From NCBI GenBank assembly GCA_030744435.1, contig JASLQO010000020.1, positions 186,001 to 250,000 on the forward strand: a stretch of 64,000 nucleotides of DNA, read 5' to 3'. Position 1 is the stretch's first letter; every line of letters starts with the position of its first letter. Shown in pieces: positions 1 to 8,057 of this stretch. The notes below the pieces were generated by a model. That model was given only the letters and a program-made list of their open reading frames with translations, made no database searches and had not been told where the DNA came from. This DNA comes from JASLQO01 sp002327525 (lineage in GTDB: Bacteria > Pseudomonadota > Gammaproteobacteria > Pseudomonadales > Azotimanducaceae). A program made the position numbers and the translations under genes.

Positions 1-1013
1 AAGTAGGCTTCTGGGTTTTCCAGTCCGAGATCACGTACATCGATCCAGGCGAGATACGTGGCCTCCACGTTGGTCATGCGATTACCGACCACGGTTTTCA
101 GTGCGTCGTGGTTGGCGCGCAGATAGGTACACAGCTCACTGAGGTAGGGCCCCTCATCCGCGAATGCAGCCTGGGCGGCTGCGTAGGCGAGGGGACTTAT
201 ACCTCCGACGAGTCCGGCCCGCGCCTGCTGAAAACGCCTGCGCAAGCCCGCATTGGGTATGACAGCCACCGCACATGAGAGCCCCGGGACGTTGTAACTC
301 TTGCTCGCGGCGTACAGCGACACGGAACGGGGCTCGAGTTCGGGGACCAGTGCGACGATGGGGGTGTGGCTGCAATGCTCTTCGATCACGATGGAGGAGT
401 GGATCTCATCCGAGCAGATCACGAGGTCGTGTTCCAGGACGAAGGTGGCCAGTTGTTCGAGCTCGCTCGTCGTGTAAGCACGCCCGGTGGGATTCTGGGG
501 ATTGCAGGCGAGCAACAGATTCGTTTCGGGTGTGACCAGCGAAGCCATACGCTCGAAGTCGATCGCCCAGCGCCCGCCGTCGAGTACCAGGGGGGCGTGT
601 ATGGCGGTTTGTCTGGCGGTTTCGGGGACGGACAGAAACGGGTAGTACACCGGAGTGTTCATGAGAATGGCACCGCCCGGTGTCGCACAGGCCAGCGCGG
701 CTAGGTTGAGTCCCGGCACCACGCCGGGTATCCAGGCGAGCCATTGCTCCGGGACCTGCCAGCCGTACTCCCGCCGCAACCAGCCGAGGAAGGCCTCGTC
801 GAGCGCAGGGGGTGTGCGGCTGTAGCCGAGGATGCCGTGGTCGACCCGGTCGCGAATCGCGTTCAGGACGAAATCGGGCACCGCGAAATCCATATCGGCA
901 ACCCAGAACGGCAGTATGTCGTTCGAATATTTTATCCACTTAGCAGCGGAAGTACCGTGGCGGTCGATGTAGCGGTCAAAGTCGTATGTGGGCATGGAGC
1001 TGTATTTCTGCAT
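1..1013 (-). CDS. PatB/MalY-type PLP-dependent C-S lyase (aminotransferase family), 3' end outside window
   Basis: The minus-strand frame is open from an ATG at 1013 (alternative in-frame ATG at 995) to the window edge, so the C-terminus is missing. The product begins like PatB/MalY proteins, with a WADMDF motif near residue 45 that is typical of this cystathionine beta-lyase-like branch of fold-type I PLP enzymes. Further on are NPQNPTGR and a Schiff-base lysine segment, SKSYNVPGLSCA. The family cleaves cystathionine or related thioethers to a thiol, pyruvate and ammonia in the cytosol. The exact substrate cannot be told from sequence. It diverges from grxD across a 159-base gap. I see no good ribosome-binding site, so the start is uncertain by six codons. 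Confidence 0.85.
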   Translation of the reverse strand, partial: MQKYSSMPTYDFDRYIDRHGTSAAKWIKYSNDILPFWVADMDFAVPDFVLNAIRDRVDHGILGYSRTPPALDEAFLGWLRREYGWQVPEQWLAWIPGVVPGLNLAALACATPGGAILMNTPVYYPFLSVPETARQTAIHAPLVLDGGRWAIDFERMASLVTPETNLLLACNPQNPTGRAYTTSELEQLATFVLEHDLVICSDEIHSSIVIEEHCSHTPIVALVPELEPRSVSLYAASKSYNVPGLSCAVAVIPNAGLRRRFQQARAGLVGGISPLAYAAAQAAFADEGPYLSELCTYLRANHDALKTVVGNRMTNVEATYLAWIDVRDLGLENPEAY

Positions 1014-1135
1014 TTGTCGTTTGTTCCAGTCCGTCGGCGCGCTTCGACGCAACGGTGCCTGATTCTGGGTCGGGACGCCGGGCAATGGTCGCCAGACGAG
1101 CGATGCGCGGCTTCGCGCAAGTGAGTACAATGCTC

Positions 1136-1141
1136 GCCAAT
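1136..1141 (+). promoter_or_regulatory. Probable -10 element upstream of grxD
   Basis: TACAAT lies 31 bases before the grxD start and is followed by a GC-rich discriminator (GCTCGCC). The -35 candidate (TTCGCG at 1112-1117) is poor, so this rests on the -10 hexamer and its position alone. Confidence 0.35.
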
Positions 1142-1172
1142 CCTGCTCGCAGCGTAAAGGTACAGGTGCCTC

Positions 1173-1508
1173 ATGAGTGAAGAAATTGTCGCCACGATCA
1201 AGGGTCAGATCGAGAGCAATCCGATCCTGCTCTACATGAAAGGATCGCCGCAGGCGCCGCAATGCGGCTTCTCGGCGCAGACCGTGCAGTGTCTGATCGC
1301 CTGCGGACAACGCTTTGCGTATGTAGACATCCTCTCCCACCCGGAAATCCGTGCCACGCTGCCCACCTACGCCAACTGGCCCACATTCCCACAGCTCTAC
1401 GTCGACGGCGAGCTGATCGGTGGCTGCGATATCGTCACCGAGATGTTCGAGGCCGGCGAGCTTGAGCCGCTCATCAAGGAAGCGGCGGACGCGGTCGAGG
1501 AAGGCTGA
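1173..1508 (+). CDS. grxD: Monothiol glutaredoxin, Grx4/GrxD type
   Basis: This 111-residue protein matches the usual length of single-domain monothiol glutaredoxins. The CGFS active site is at residues 31-34, followed by the WPTFPQLYVDGELIGG glutathione-binding segment. CGFS glutaredoxins bind a [2Fe-2S] cluster as a glutathione-ligated dimer and pass it to target proteins, and they act with BolA-type partners in iron homeostasis. The protein is cytosolic. It is followed after two bases by an MFS transporter, so the two are probably co-transcribed, although no functional link is obvious. Confidence 0.97.
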   Translation: MSEEIVATIKGQIESNPILLYMKGSPQAPQCGFSAQTVQCLIACGQRFAYVDILSHPEIRATLPTYANWPTFPQLYVDGELIGGCDIVTEMFEAGELEPLIKEAADAVEEG

Positions 1509-1510
1509 CG

Positions 1511-2851
1511 TTGTCCCTGCGCGCGTTAGCGCGCGAGGAAAGAGGGAGCGGGTCGCTGTACGCCTGGTATGTGGTCATGGTGCTGGTACTGGCACAGACC
1601 TGTTCGTTTCTCGACAGGATGATCATGGGTCTGCTGGTCGGGCCCATCCGCGCCACTTTCGAGATCAGCGACACTCAATACAGCCTGTTGGCCGGGCTCG
1701 CATTCTCCATCTTCTATGCCGTGATGGGCTTTCCGCTCGCGCGGCTGGCGGACAACGGCAACCGACGCAATCTCATCGCTGCCGGTATCGCGCTGTGGAG
1801 TGTCATGACGGCGCTGTGCGGGCTGGCCCGCAACTTCTGGTCTCTGTTCCTCGCGCGCGTAGGTGTCGGCGTCGGCGAGGCCGCCCTCGGTCCCGCCGGT
1901 TACTCGATCATCGCAGACTATTTCCCTCGCGCCAGCCTTGGACGGGCGTTGAGTGTCTACATGATGGGGGTGACTCTCGGCTCGGGCCTCGCCTACATGA
2001 TCGGCGGCATCGTCGTGCAATACGTGGAGACCCTCGGTCAGATCGAATTGCCGGTACTGGGCACGATGTACGGCTGGCAGTTGACGTTCATTGCCGTGGG
2101 TTTACCGGGCCTCCTCATCGCGATGCTGGTGTTCACCATCGCCGAACCCCTGCGCCGGGGTCGGCTGCGCAGCGATCGAACGCCGGTACCCGAGGTGATT
2201 GCCTTCATCTGGCAGCGCCGCCGGGCATATGGTTCACACATAACCGGCATCTCGATCTTCGTGATGGTGGTCTATGCACTCAATCTGTGGGGGCCGACCT
2301 ATCTCATCAGGGTGCTCGACTTTTCTCGCGCACAGGCAGGCTGGACGTTCGGGCTCATCATGATGATTGCCGGCAGCGCTGGTCTGTTGTTTGCGGGATT
2401 CTGGTCGGATCGCCGGGTGGCTCGAGGCCAGCGGGATGCGCATGTACGCACCATTCTCTGGAGCATCGTGGCCATGATGCCCTTCGTCGTTCTGCTTGGT
2501 TTCGTCACCACCAGGGCCGCTGCGCTACCGGTGCTGGCCGTCGCCATCTTCTTCTCCGCCTTCCAGGGCGGGTTGGCAGGCGGAACGCTGCAGAGCATGA
2601 CGCCGAATGAGATGCGCGGGCAGGCGATGGCGCTATACTTATTTCTGGCCAATCTCATCGGTCTCGGGCTCGGACCGACCGTCGTCGCTCTGATGACGGA
2701 CTACGTATTCGGCTACGATGCCGCGATCGGCAAGTCTCTGGCGCTCGCCGGTGCTCTGCTCTGCCCGCTCGGCGGATTGATCCTATGGCGCGGGCTGCGG
2801 CACATCGACGCCGTACTGGAGGAGGCCCAACTGCGTTCCGGGCCCGACTAA
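1511..2851 (+). CDS. MFS transporter, spinster-like
   Basis: This 446-residue membrane protein starts with TTG two bases after the grxD stop. It shows the 12-helix pattern of the major facilitator superfamily. After helix 2 comes a motif-A-like loop (PLARLADNGNRR), and helix 4-5 carries GVGVGEAALGPAGYSIIADY, which is characteristic of the spinster-like branch common in proteobacteria. A long hydrophilic central loop around residues 215-230 separates the two halves. The substrate is unknown; relatives have been proposed to carry lipids, sphingolipids or small organic acids. The ATG codons downstream would cut off helix 1, which supports the TTG start. Confidence 0.9.
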   Translation: MSLRALAREERGSGSLYAWYVVMVLVLAQTCSFLDRMIMGLLVGPIRATFEISDTQYSLLAGLAFSIFYAVMGFPLARLADNGNRRNLIAAGIALWSVMTALCGLARNFWSLFLARVGVGVGEAALGPAGYSIIADYFPRASLGRALSVYMMGVTLGSGLAYMIGGIVVQYVETLGQIELPVLGTMYGWQLTFIAVGLPGLLIAMLVFTIAEPLRRGRLRSDRTPVPEVIAFIWQRRRAYGSHITGISIFVMVVYALNLWGPTYLIRVLDFSRAQAGWTFGLIMMIAGSAGLLFAGFWSDRRVARGQRDAHVRTILWSIVAMMPFVVLLGFVTTRAAALPVLAVAIFFSAFQGGLAGGTLQSMTPNEMRGQAMALYLFLANLIGLGLGPTVVALMTDYVFGYDAAIGKSLALAGALLCPLGGLILWRGLRHIDAVLEEAQLRSGPD

Positions 2852-2884
2852 CGCCAGCGGCCTTGATCTCGGCAGAGTCTCACT

Positions 2885-3436
2885 TCAGACCAGCTCGGAG
2901 AGCGACCCGTCCTTTCGTGTCTCTTCCGTAATCTGATTGGCCGGTAGGCGCATGAGCCGCAGGGCTTCCTCTTCTGTTTGCGCGAAGGCATCCGCATCGG
3001 TGGTCACGCAGAATTCCGTCATGATGCCGTTGGGATCCATCATGTAGATCGACGTACACCAGCCATGGTCTATTCGCTGGATGTCCTCGATACCGGCATC
3101 ACGGACGCGCTCTGTCATGGCATCCAGTTCCTCGAGCGTATCCAGCCGGAAGGCGATGTGGTTGACCCAGACTGGAAGTCCGAGACCGGTGGAGATCTCG
3201 GTTTTGAAATCGGGCTCCTCACCCACTCCTTCTACCTCGAAGAAGGCGATCGCTTCGCCTGAGCCGATACCGAAGAAGAAGTGCCGGAAGTACCCGTCTC
3301 CGTGCAGGTGGTTTTCGGTGCGCAGCAGGGGAATCCCGAGTTTCTTTGTATAGAATTCGTATGTCGCTTCGGCATCGCGCGTCGCGTATGCGATGTGATG
3401 CACGCTCTTGGACTGGACCGTGTTGCTATCGGGCAT
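2885..3436 (-). CDS. VOC (glyoxalase/dioxygenase fold) family protein
   Basis: This 183-residue protein carries a vicinal-oxygen-chelate domain. VHHIAYATRDAEATYEFY opens the first beta-alpha-beta module, and VNHIAFRL with a later IYMMDPNGIMTEF forms the second. The likely metal ligands are the early HH pair, the histidine of NHIAF and the glutamate of MTEF. These resemble glyoxalase I and extradiol dioxygenases, but the substrate cannot be assigned. I chose the ATG at 3436 over an upstream start at 3475 because GGAGGG precedes it at good spacing and the extra 13 residues look non-coding. It is convergent with the MFS gene. Confidence 0.88.
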   Translation of the reverse strand: MPDSNTVQSKSVHHIAYATRDAEATYEFYTKKLGIPLLRTENHLHGDGYFRHFFFGIGSGEAIAFFEVEGVGEEPDFKTEISTGLGLPVWVNHIAFRLDTLEELDAMTERVRDAGIEDIQRIDHGWCTSIYMMDPNGIMTEFCVTTDADAFAQTEEEALRLMRLPANQITEETRKDGSLSELV

Positions 3437-3590
3437 GTCCCGCCCTCCGTCGTGATTGAATACCAACCACCCCACGCCAAGACACCGATGTCCTGCAACA
3501 GTGCGATAGTTACATACGCCCGTTTGTACTTCGTTTCCCAGGCGGATTCGATAGGTGGATTCCGAAGACTGGCCCGAGACGCCGGAGGGG

Positions 3591-3622
3591 ACCCGTGTGC
3601 AGGGTATGAGCTTTGCACGGGT
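3591..3622. repeat. Inverted repeat between azoR and the VOC gene
   Basis: ACCCGTG (3591-3597) and CACGGGT (3616-3622) form a 7-bp stem that could extend by two pairs past a small bulge. It lies in the 254-base gap between two minus-strand genes. There is no U-run, so it is not a convincing intrinsic terminator. The rest of the gap shows no gene. Confidence 0.35.
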
Positions 3623-3690
3623 AAGGCTTTGAGGTGTTCATCTCCGGAGAAAGACCGTGAGCCCGTATGCCGCTCGTCGCTCCTGTTTCG

Positions 3691-4311
3691 TCATACAAGG
3701 GCGCTGGCCAGCGAGACGAGTTGCGGCTGTGCAGCGCCCACGGCATCAGCCTGGCCTTCGGGACCGGCCATCGTCCTTTGCACCAGAACCTCGTTGATCG
3801 GATCCAGACCCACCATGGTGAGCCACGCCCTCAGATAGGGTGACTGGAAATCGAAAGGATCCGGCAGACCGTCTTTGGGACTGTAGTCGCCGCCGCGTGA
3901 GTAGATGACGGTGGCACTGCCGGAAGCGAGGCCATGTACGCCGTTTGCATCGCGGGAAAAAGTCAGACCCGGGTGGGTGAGAAGATCGATGTAGTGCTTG
4001 AGTTTGTAGGGAATGCTGAAGTTCCACATCGGTACGGCCAGGAGATAGTGGTCCGCGGCGGTGAACTGGTCCACCAGCGCCGTGATCTGCCGCCATTCGG
4101 CCGCCTCCAGGTCGTCGAGAGCAGCACCTGTCATCACCTTCTGCTTGGCGCTTGCCAGAACGGCTGCAAACTCGGGTAGATCACTCTCAAACAGGGGCAG
4201 CCGTTTGACCGTCGCGGTATTCGGAAGTGCAGCCAGAAAATTGTCGGCGGCCTGAGTGGACGCAGACGCGGCACCCCGTGGTGATGCGTTGATGTAGAAA
4301 ACTGAGGTCAC
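3691..4311 (-). CDS. azoR: FMN-dependent NADH:quinone reductase / azoreductase AzoR
   Basis: The product is 206 residues, close to E. coli AzoR (about 200). It begins with a flavodoxin-like phosphate-binding strand (INASPRGAASAS), has the family signature PMWNFSIPYKLKHYID near residues 94-109, and a later YSRGGDYSP loop near the FMN. AzoR enzymes are cytosolic homodimers that reduce quinones and azo compounds by two-electron transfer from NADH, which limits thiol and quinone stress. It stands alone, 142 bases downstream of the RNase T gene on the same strand. The alignment ends are intact and no residue looks aberrant. Confidence 0.93.
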   Translation of the reverse strand: MTSVFYINASPRGAASASTQAADNFLAALPNTATVKRLPLFESDLPEFAAVLASAKQKVMTGAALDDLEAAEWRQITALVDQFTAADHYLLAVPMWNFSIPYKLKHYIDLLTHPGLTFSRDANGVHGLASGSATVIYSRGGDYSPKDGLPDPFDFQSPYLRAWLTMVGLDPINEVLVQRTMAGPEGQADAVGAAQPQLVSLASALV

Positions 4312-4452
4312 GAGGTGAGTCCCGTGTTGATTGATTTCGATGGGTGATGGCGTCTTGCAGGCGCCGTGGTGAGACCATTATAGCCACTAATCGCGCCCGC
4401 ACCGTCAAATCACCAGCCCCCCCGGGCTTACCGGAGCGCCAGGCCAGAGGGC

Positions 4453-5043
4453 TCAGGAATACCTCCATCTGTTCACGATTTCGCAAAACAAACGTGCGGT
4501 ACGGTCAGCATCGTAAGACGCACTGTGCGCCTGTTCGTCGTCAAACTCGATACCCGCGCGCGCGCAGGCCTCCGCCAGCACGGTGTGTCCGTAGGCAACG
4601 GCCGCGAGTGATGCGGTATCGATAAAACTGAATGGGTGGAAGGGGTCGCGCTTCACCCCTGTTCGGGCAACGGTTTGCTTCAGAAACTGCTGATCGAATG
4701 CGGCGTTGTGCGCAACGAGGATGCCTCTCTGGCAGCCGTGTCGCTTAATCTCCCGGCGCACGAGGCGAAACAGGTCAGTGAGTGCATCTTTCTCCGGGAG
4801 TGCATTGCGCTCGGGGTCTGCCGGATCGATTCCCGTGATCCTGAGCGAGGCCTCGTCCAGAAGCGCACCCTCGAAGGGTTCCACTGCCCAGGCGGCGTGA
4901 CTGGCGATGGTGAGTTGACCGTCTTCGAAGTCGAAGGATGAAGCGGCAATCTCCAAGACCGCGCAACGTTCGGCGTCGAAACCACCGGTCTCGATGTCGA
5001 TTACGACCGGCAGGAAGCCGCGAAATCGGTCCACCATGTTCAT
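4453..5043 (-). CDS. rnt: Ribonuclease T (DEDDh 3'-5' exoribonuclease)
   Basis: This 196-residue protein resembles E. coli RNase T along its length. It begins with DRFRGFLPVVIDIETGGF (the DxE of exonuclease motif I) and continues with GILVAHNAAFD (motif II) and HSASYDADRTARLFCEIVNR (motif III, with the catalytic histidine and aspartate). The enzyme trims the 3' ends of tRNA, 5S and 23S rRNA and small stable RNAs, and turns over the CCA end as a dimer. The start at 5043 is an ATG; a second ATG lies two codons further in. The gene diverges from argG. Confidence 0.95.
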   Translation of the reverse strand: MNMVDRFRGFLPVVIDIETGGFDAERCAVLEIAASSFDFEDGQLTIASHAAWAVEPFEGALLDEASLRITGIDPADPERNALPEKDALTDLFRLVRREIKRHGCQRGILVAHNAAFDQQFLKQTVARTGVKRDPFHPFSFIDTASLAAVAYGHTVLAEACARAGIEFDDEQAHSASYDADRTARLFCEIVNRWRYS

Positions 5044-5101
5044 GCGATCACCTAAACAGAGCCTTCAATGGGGTGCAACTCATCTCCGCTTCAGACAGAC
5101 G

Positions 5102-5130
5102 TGGAGAAAGATCGGGAGGTGCCTTAATAT
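5102..5130 (+). promoter_or_regulatory. Candidate argG promoter
   Basis: TGGAGA (5102-5107) and TAATAT (5125-5130) are separated by 17 bases, and GCGCGCC follows the -10. The -35 matches four of six consensus positions. The GC-rich discriminator resembles those before mrp and trpS. Confidence 0.4.
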
Positions 5131-5160
5131 GCGCGCCCCGCGAACTCATTGGGCAGTACA

Positions 5161-6381
5161 GTGGCGAAGAGAAAAATAGTGCTCTCGTACTCCGGCGGTC
5201 TGGATACGTCGGTGATACTGAAATGGCTGCAGGAAACCTACGATGCGGAAGTGGTCACTTTCACCGCTGACATCGGTCAAGGCGAGGAACTCGAACCGGC
5301 CCGTGCCAAAGCCGAGGCCATGGGATGCCGGGAGATATACATCGAGGATCTCACCGAAAGGTTTGTCGCCGATTTCGTGTTTCCCATGTTTCGTGCCAAT
5401 ACCGTGTATGAGGGTGAATACCTTCTCGGCACCAGCATCGCACGCCCGCTGATCACCGAACGGCTGGTGGAAATCGCGGAAGAGACCGGTGCTGATACCA
5501 TCGCCCATGGTGCTACCGGTAAGGGCAACGATCAGGTTCGCTTCGAGCTCGGTGCATATGCGCTGAATCCGAACATAGAGGTTATTGCGCCTTGGCGTGA
5601 CTGGGATCTCACGTCGCGCGAGGCGTTGATGGCGTACTGCGAACAGCATCAGATCCCGGTGGATTACCGACGTGGTGACAAGTCACCCTATTCGATGGAC
5701 GCCAACGTATTGCATATCTCTTACGAAGGTGGTGGCCTAGAGGATCCGTGGCGTTCGCCTGATGAGGAGATGTGGCGCTGGACCGTCTCCCCCGAGAGCG
5801 CGCCGGATGAGCCTGGCATTATCGAAATCAGTTTTGAGGGTGGTGACGCAATGGCTGTGGATGGCGAGCCCATGACCCCGGACGTGTTGCTCGCGCACCT
5901 CAACAAGGTGGGTGGTGCACACGGCGTGGGGCGAGACGACATCGTCGAAAATCGTTACGTGGGCATGAAGTCGCGCGGGTGCTACGAAACTCCGGGTGGC
6001 ACCATTCTGCTGAAAGCACATCGGGCCATGGAGTCTCTGACGCTCGACCGCGAGGTGGCGCATCTGAAAGACGAACTCATGCCGCGTTATGCCAAGTTGA
6101 TTTACAACGGCTATTGGTGGGCGCCGGAGAGACTGGCGATGCAGGCTTTGATTGATGAGACACAGAAAGTGGTCAACGGCACCGTCAGGCTCAAGCTCTA
6201 CAAGGGCGCGGTGAGCGTGCTCGGGCGGCAGTCACCGGATAGCCTCTATGCTGAGGATATCGTGACGTTCGAGGACGATCAGGGCGCTTACCAGCAGAGT
6301 GACGCCGGTGGCTTCATCCGACTCAATGCACTCAGGCTCAGAATCGGAGCGCAGCGCGGGCGGAATCTGCGTTCTACTTGA
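5161..6381 (+). CDS. argG: Argininosuccinate synthase
   Basis: ArgG condenses citrulline and aspartate with ATP to argininosuccinate, the seventh step of arginine synthesis. The product, 406 residues from GTG 5161, is the roughly 400-residue class I type. The ATP P-loop SYSGGLDTS lies near residue 8, followed by the EYLLGTSIARPL and GATGKGNDQVRFE substrate loops and KSPYSMDANVLH. An upstream in-frame TTG at 5149 would add four residues. I prefer the GTG because homologues start with a short MAK/MSD-like segment immediately before the P-loop; neither start has a clear ribosome-binding site. No other arginine gene is adjacent. Confidence 0.97.
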   Translation: MAKRKIVLSYSGGLDTSVILKWLQETYDAEVVTFTADIGQGEELEPARAKAEAMGCREIYIEDLTERFVADFVFPMFRANTVYEGEYLLGTSIARPLITERLVEIAEETGADTIAHGATGKGNDQVRFELGAYALNPNIEVIAPWRDWDLTSREALMAYCEQHQIPVDYRRGDKSPYSMDANVLHISYEGGGLEDPWRSPDEEMWRWTVSPESAPDEPGIIEISFEGGDAMAVDGEPMTPDVLLAHLNKVGGAHGVGRDDIVENRYVGMKSRGCYETPGGTILLKAHRAMESLTLDREVAHLKDELMPRYAKLIYNGYWWAPERLAMQALIDETQKVVNGTVRLKLYKGAVSVLGRQSPDSLYAEDIVTFEDDQGAYQQSDAGGFIRLNALRLRIGAQRGRNLRST

Positions 6382-6430
6382 GGTGCGCCGCGGCGTGCCG
6401 GAGGTTGCAGCGTCGGCTGGGCCGAAGTCG

Positions 6431-6459
6431 TCGGCAAAGCGCGAGGGCTTTAGTAAAAT
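6431..6459 (+). promoter_or_regulatory. Candidate murI promoter
   Basis: TCGGCA (6431-6436) and TAAAAT (6454-6459) are 17 bases apart. The -10 ends only six bases before the TTG start of murI, which would give an almost leaderless message. Confidence 0.3.
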
Positions 6460-6465
6460 GCTGCC

Positions 6466-7287
6466 TTGGCTGAAGAAATCCACATAGACTCGGAAGACCC
6501 ACGACCCATCGGCGTATTCGATTCAGGCATGGGGGGGCTCACCGTGCTCCGGGCGCTCGAGCTTGCGCTTCCGGGCGAGCGCTACATCTACCTTGGCGAT
6601 ACTGCGCGACTGCCTTATGGCACCAAGAGCGTGGCGACGGTGACGCGTTACGCGCTCCAGGCGGCGCACGCACTCGTCGACAGAAACGTCAAGGCTCTGG
6701 TGGTAGCCTGCAACACGGCATCCGCCACCGCGTTGTCCGTGCTGGAGGACACCTTCGCACCGTTGCCGGTGTTTGGCGTCGTCAAGCCTGGTGCGCAGGC
6801 CGCGAGCAAGGTGTCCGCCGGGTCGAACGTATTGGTTTTGGCTACCGAAGGTACGGTGGCCGGCGGTGCTTATGCCAGGGAGATTCTCACGCGCCGCAGG
6901 GACGTGCGTGTCTGGATGCGCCCCTGTCCATTGCTGGTGACCATGGCCGAAGAAGGCCGCCACGACGATGCCATCACAGAACTCGTGCTCAGGGATTATC
7001 TGGACGGGTATGACACGCATCGCTGGCAGACGGTGCTGCTCGGTTGCACGCACTTTCCCGTGTTCGATGAGGCACTCCGGCGCCTGTTGCCCGGCGTGCG
7101 TGTAGTCGACTCGGCGGCGACGACGGCCGAGGTCGTGCGCAAAGCGTTTGGCCCCCGTACCCTGGGTAGACACGGCGCTCTGGTGCAGAATCGCTATCTC
7201 GCGACGGATGGTGTGGCGCGTTTCCGGCGCGTGGGTCGCTACTTTTTGGGACGGGAGATCCGATCTGTGGAGCTGGTGGATCTGTAG
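6466..7287 (+). CDS. murI: Glutamate racemase
   Basis: MurI interconverts L- and D-glutamate and so supplies D-Glu for the peptidoglycan stem peptide. The 273-residue product has the family opening GVFDSGMGGLTVLRAL, then YLGDTARLPYG. The two catalytic cysteines sit in VVACNTASATAL and LLGCTHFP. The enzyme needs no cofactor and is cytosolic. The start is TTG at 6466; no ATG or GTG lies between it and the conserved N-terminal strand. It lies 84 bases after argG and is convergent with nth across two hairpins. Confidence 0.96.
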   Translation: MAEEIHIDSEDPRPIGVFDSGMGGLTVLRALELALPGERYIYLGDTARLPYGTKSVATVTRYALQAAHALVDRNVKALVVACNTASATALSVLEDTFAPLPVFGVVKPGAQAASKVSAGSNVLVLATEGTVAGGAYAREILTRRRDVRVWMRPCPLLVTMAEEGRHDDAITELVLRDYLDGYDTHRWQTVLLGCTHFPVFDEALRRLLPGVRVVDSAATTAEVVRKAFGPRTLGRHGALVQNRYLATDGVARFRRVGRYFLGREIRSVELVDL

Positions 7288-7332
7288 ATAGTCCCTGTCC
7301 AAAATGCGTGGCATCTTGAGACCTACCAGCGT

Positions 7333-7353
7333 GCGGCACGTGGGACGTGCCGC
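7333..7353. repeat. Perfect 9-bp stem-loop downstream of murI
   Basis: GCGGCACGT and ACGTGCCGC are exact reverse complements around a GGG loop. It has no U-run of its own, but it sits just upstream of the likely terminator in the murI-nth convergent gap. Confidence 0.5.
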
Positions 7354-7362
7354 CAATACACG

Positions 7363-7391
7363 CTTTTTGCGAAGCAACGCGCAGCAAAAAG
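7363..7391. terminator. Bidirectional intrinsic terminator between murI and nth
   Basis: CTTTTTGC (7363-7370) pairs with GCAAAAAG (7384-7391). The A/T-rich arms give a U tract in either transcript, which suits its position between two convergent genes. The stem is only 8 bp and its loop 13 bases, so strength is uncertain. Confidence 0.5.
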
Positions 7392-7412
7392 AAAGGGTTT
7401 TTCCCAAGCGGA

Positions 7413-8057
7413 TCAATCCTCCCTTGCGTAGACTTTGTCGCGATACTCGCACAGATCCTCTATCACACAGGATCCGCAACGCGGCTTTCGAGCAACACAT
7501 ACGTAACGACCGTGCAAAATGAGCCAGTGATGCGCATCTCTCAGGTAGGGTTCAGCTATCCAGCGCACTAGTCGATCTTCTACCTGGCGAACATTCTCGC
7601 CGGGTGCGATGCGGGTGCGGTTGGATACTCTGAAAATATGTGTATCCACGGCCATGGTGGGTTCGCCGAACGCAGTGTTGAGGACCACGTTGGCGGTCTT
7701 TCGGCCAACCCCTGGCAGGGCTTCCAGTGAGCTGCGCTCGCTCGGCACCTGGCCACCGTGCTCATCCAACAGGATCTGACAGGTTTTCAGGATGTTGGCG
7801 GCCTTGGTGTTGAATAGTCCGATACTCTTGATATAGGCCTTCAGACGCTTCAAACCCAGCGCCCTGATTGCCTCTGGTGTGTTCGCGACGGCGAACAGCG
7901 GTCCGGTTGCCTTGTTTACACTCACGTCAGTAGCCTGAGCCGAAAGCATGACGCTGATCAGAAGCTCGAATGGAGAGCGGTATTCCAGTTCAGTGGTGGG
8001 GGTGGGATTCTCAGCCTTCAGTCTCTCGAAGATGCGCGCGCGCTTGTCTTTGTTCAT
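7413..8057 (-). CDS. nth: Endonuclease III (DNA glycosylase/AP lyase)
   Basis: Nth removes oxidised pyrimidines from DNA and nicks the resulting abasic site. The 214-residue product begins MNKDKRARIFERL, almost as in E. coli (211 residues). It has the helix-hairpin-helix LPGVGRKTANVVLN with the catalytic lysine, the catalytic aspartate in MAVDTHIFRV, and a C-terminal [4Fe-4S] loop with cysteine spacing C-x6-C-x2-C-x5-C. The long open frame continues upstream to 8204, but homology and the overlap with rsxE place the start at ATG 8057. The gene is last in the rsx operon, as in E. coli, and overlaps rsxE by 47 bases. Confidence 0.97.
   Translation of the reverse strand: MNKDKRARIFERLKAENPTPTTELEYRSPFELLISVMLSAQATDVSVNKATGPLFAVANTPEAIRALGLKRLKAYIKSIGLFNTKAANILKTCQILLDEHGGQVPSERSSLEALPGVGRKTANVVLNTAFGEPTMAVDTHIFRVSNRTRIAPGENVRQVEDRLVRWIAEPYLRDAHHWLILHGRYVCVARKPRCGSCVIEDLCEYRDKVYARED

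Noticed and set aside
406..939. 177-residue minus-strand frame
   Set aside because: It is out of frame with the PatB-type gene that covers the same strand and shows no family pattern.
1420..2610. 396-residue plus-strand frame
   Set aside because: It overlaps the MFS transporter gene in another frame and has low-complexity arginine-rich translation typical of shadow frames in GC-rich DNA.
6523..7500. 325-residue minus-strand frame
   Set aside because: Antisense to murI, with no recognisable domain.
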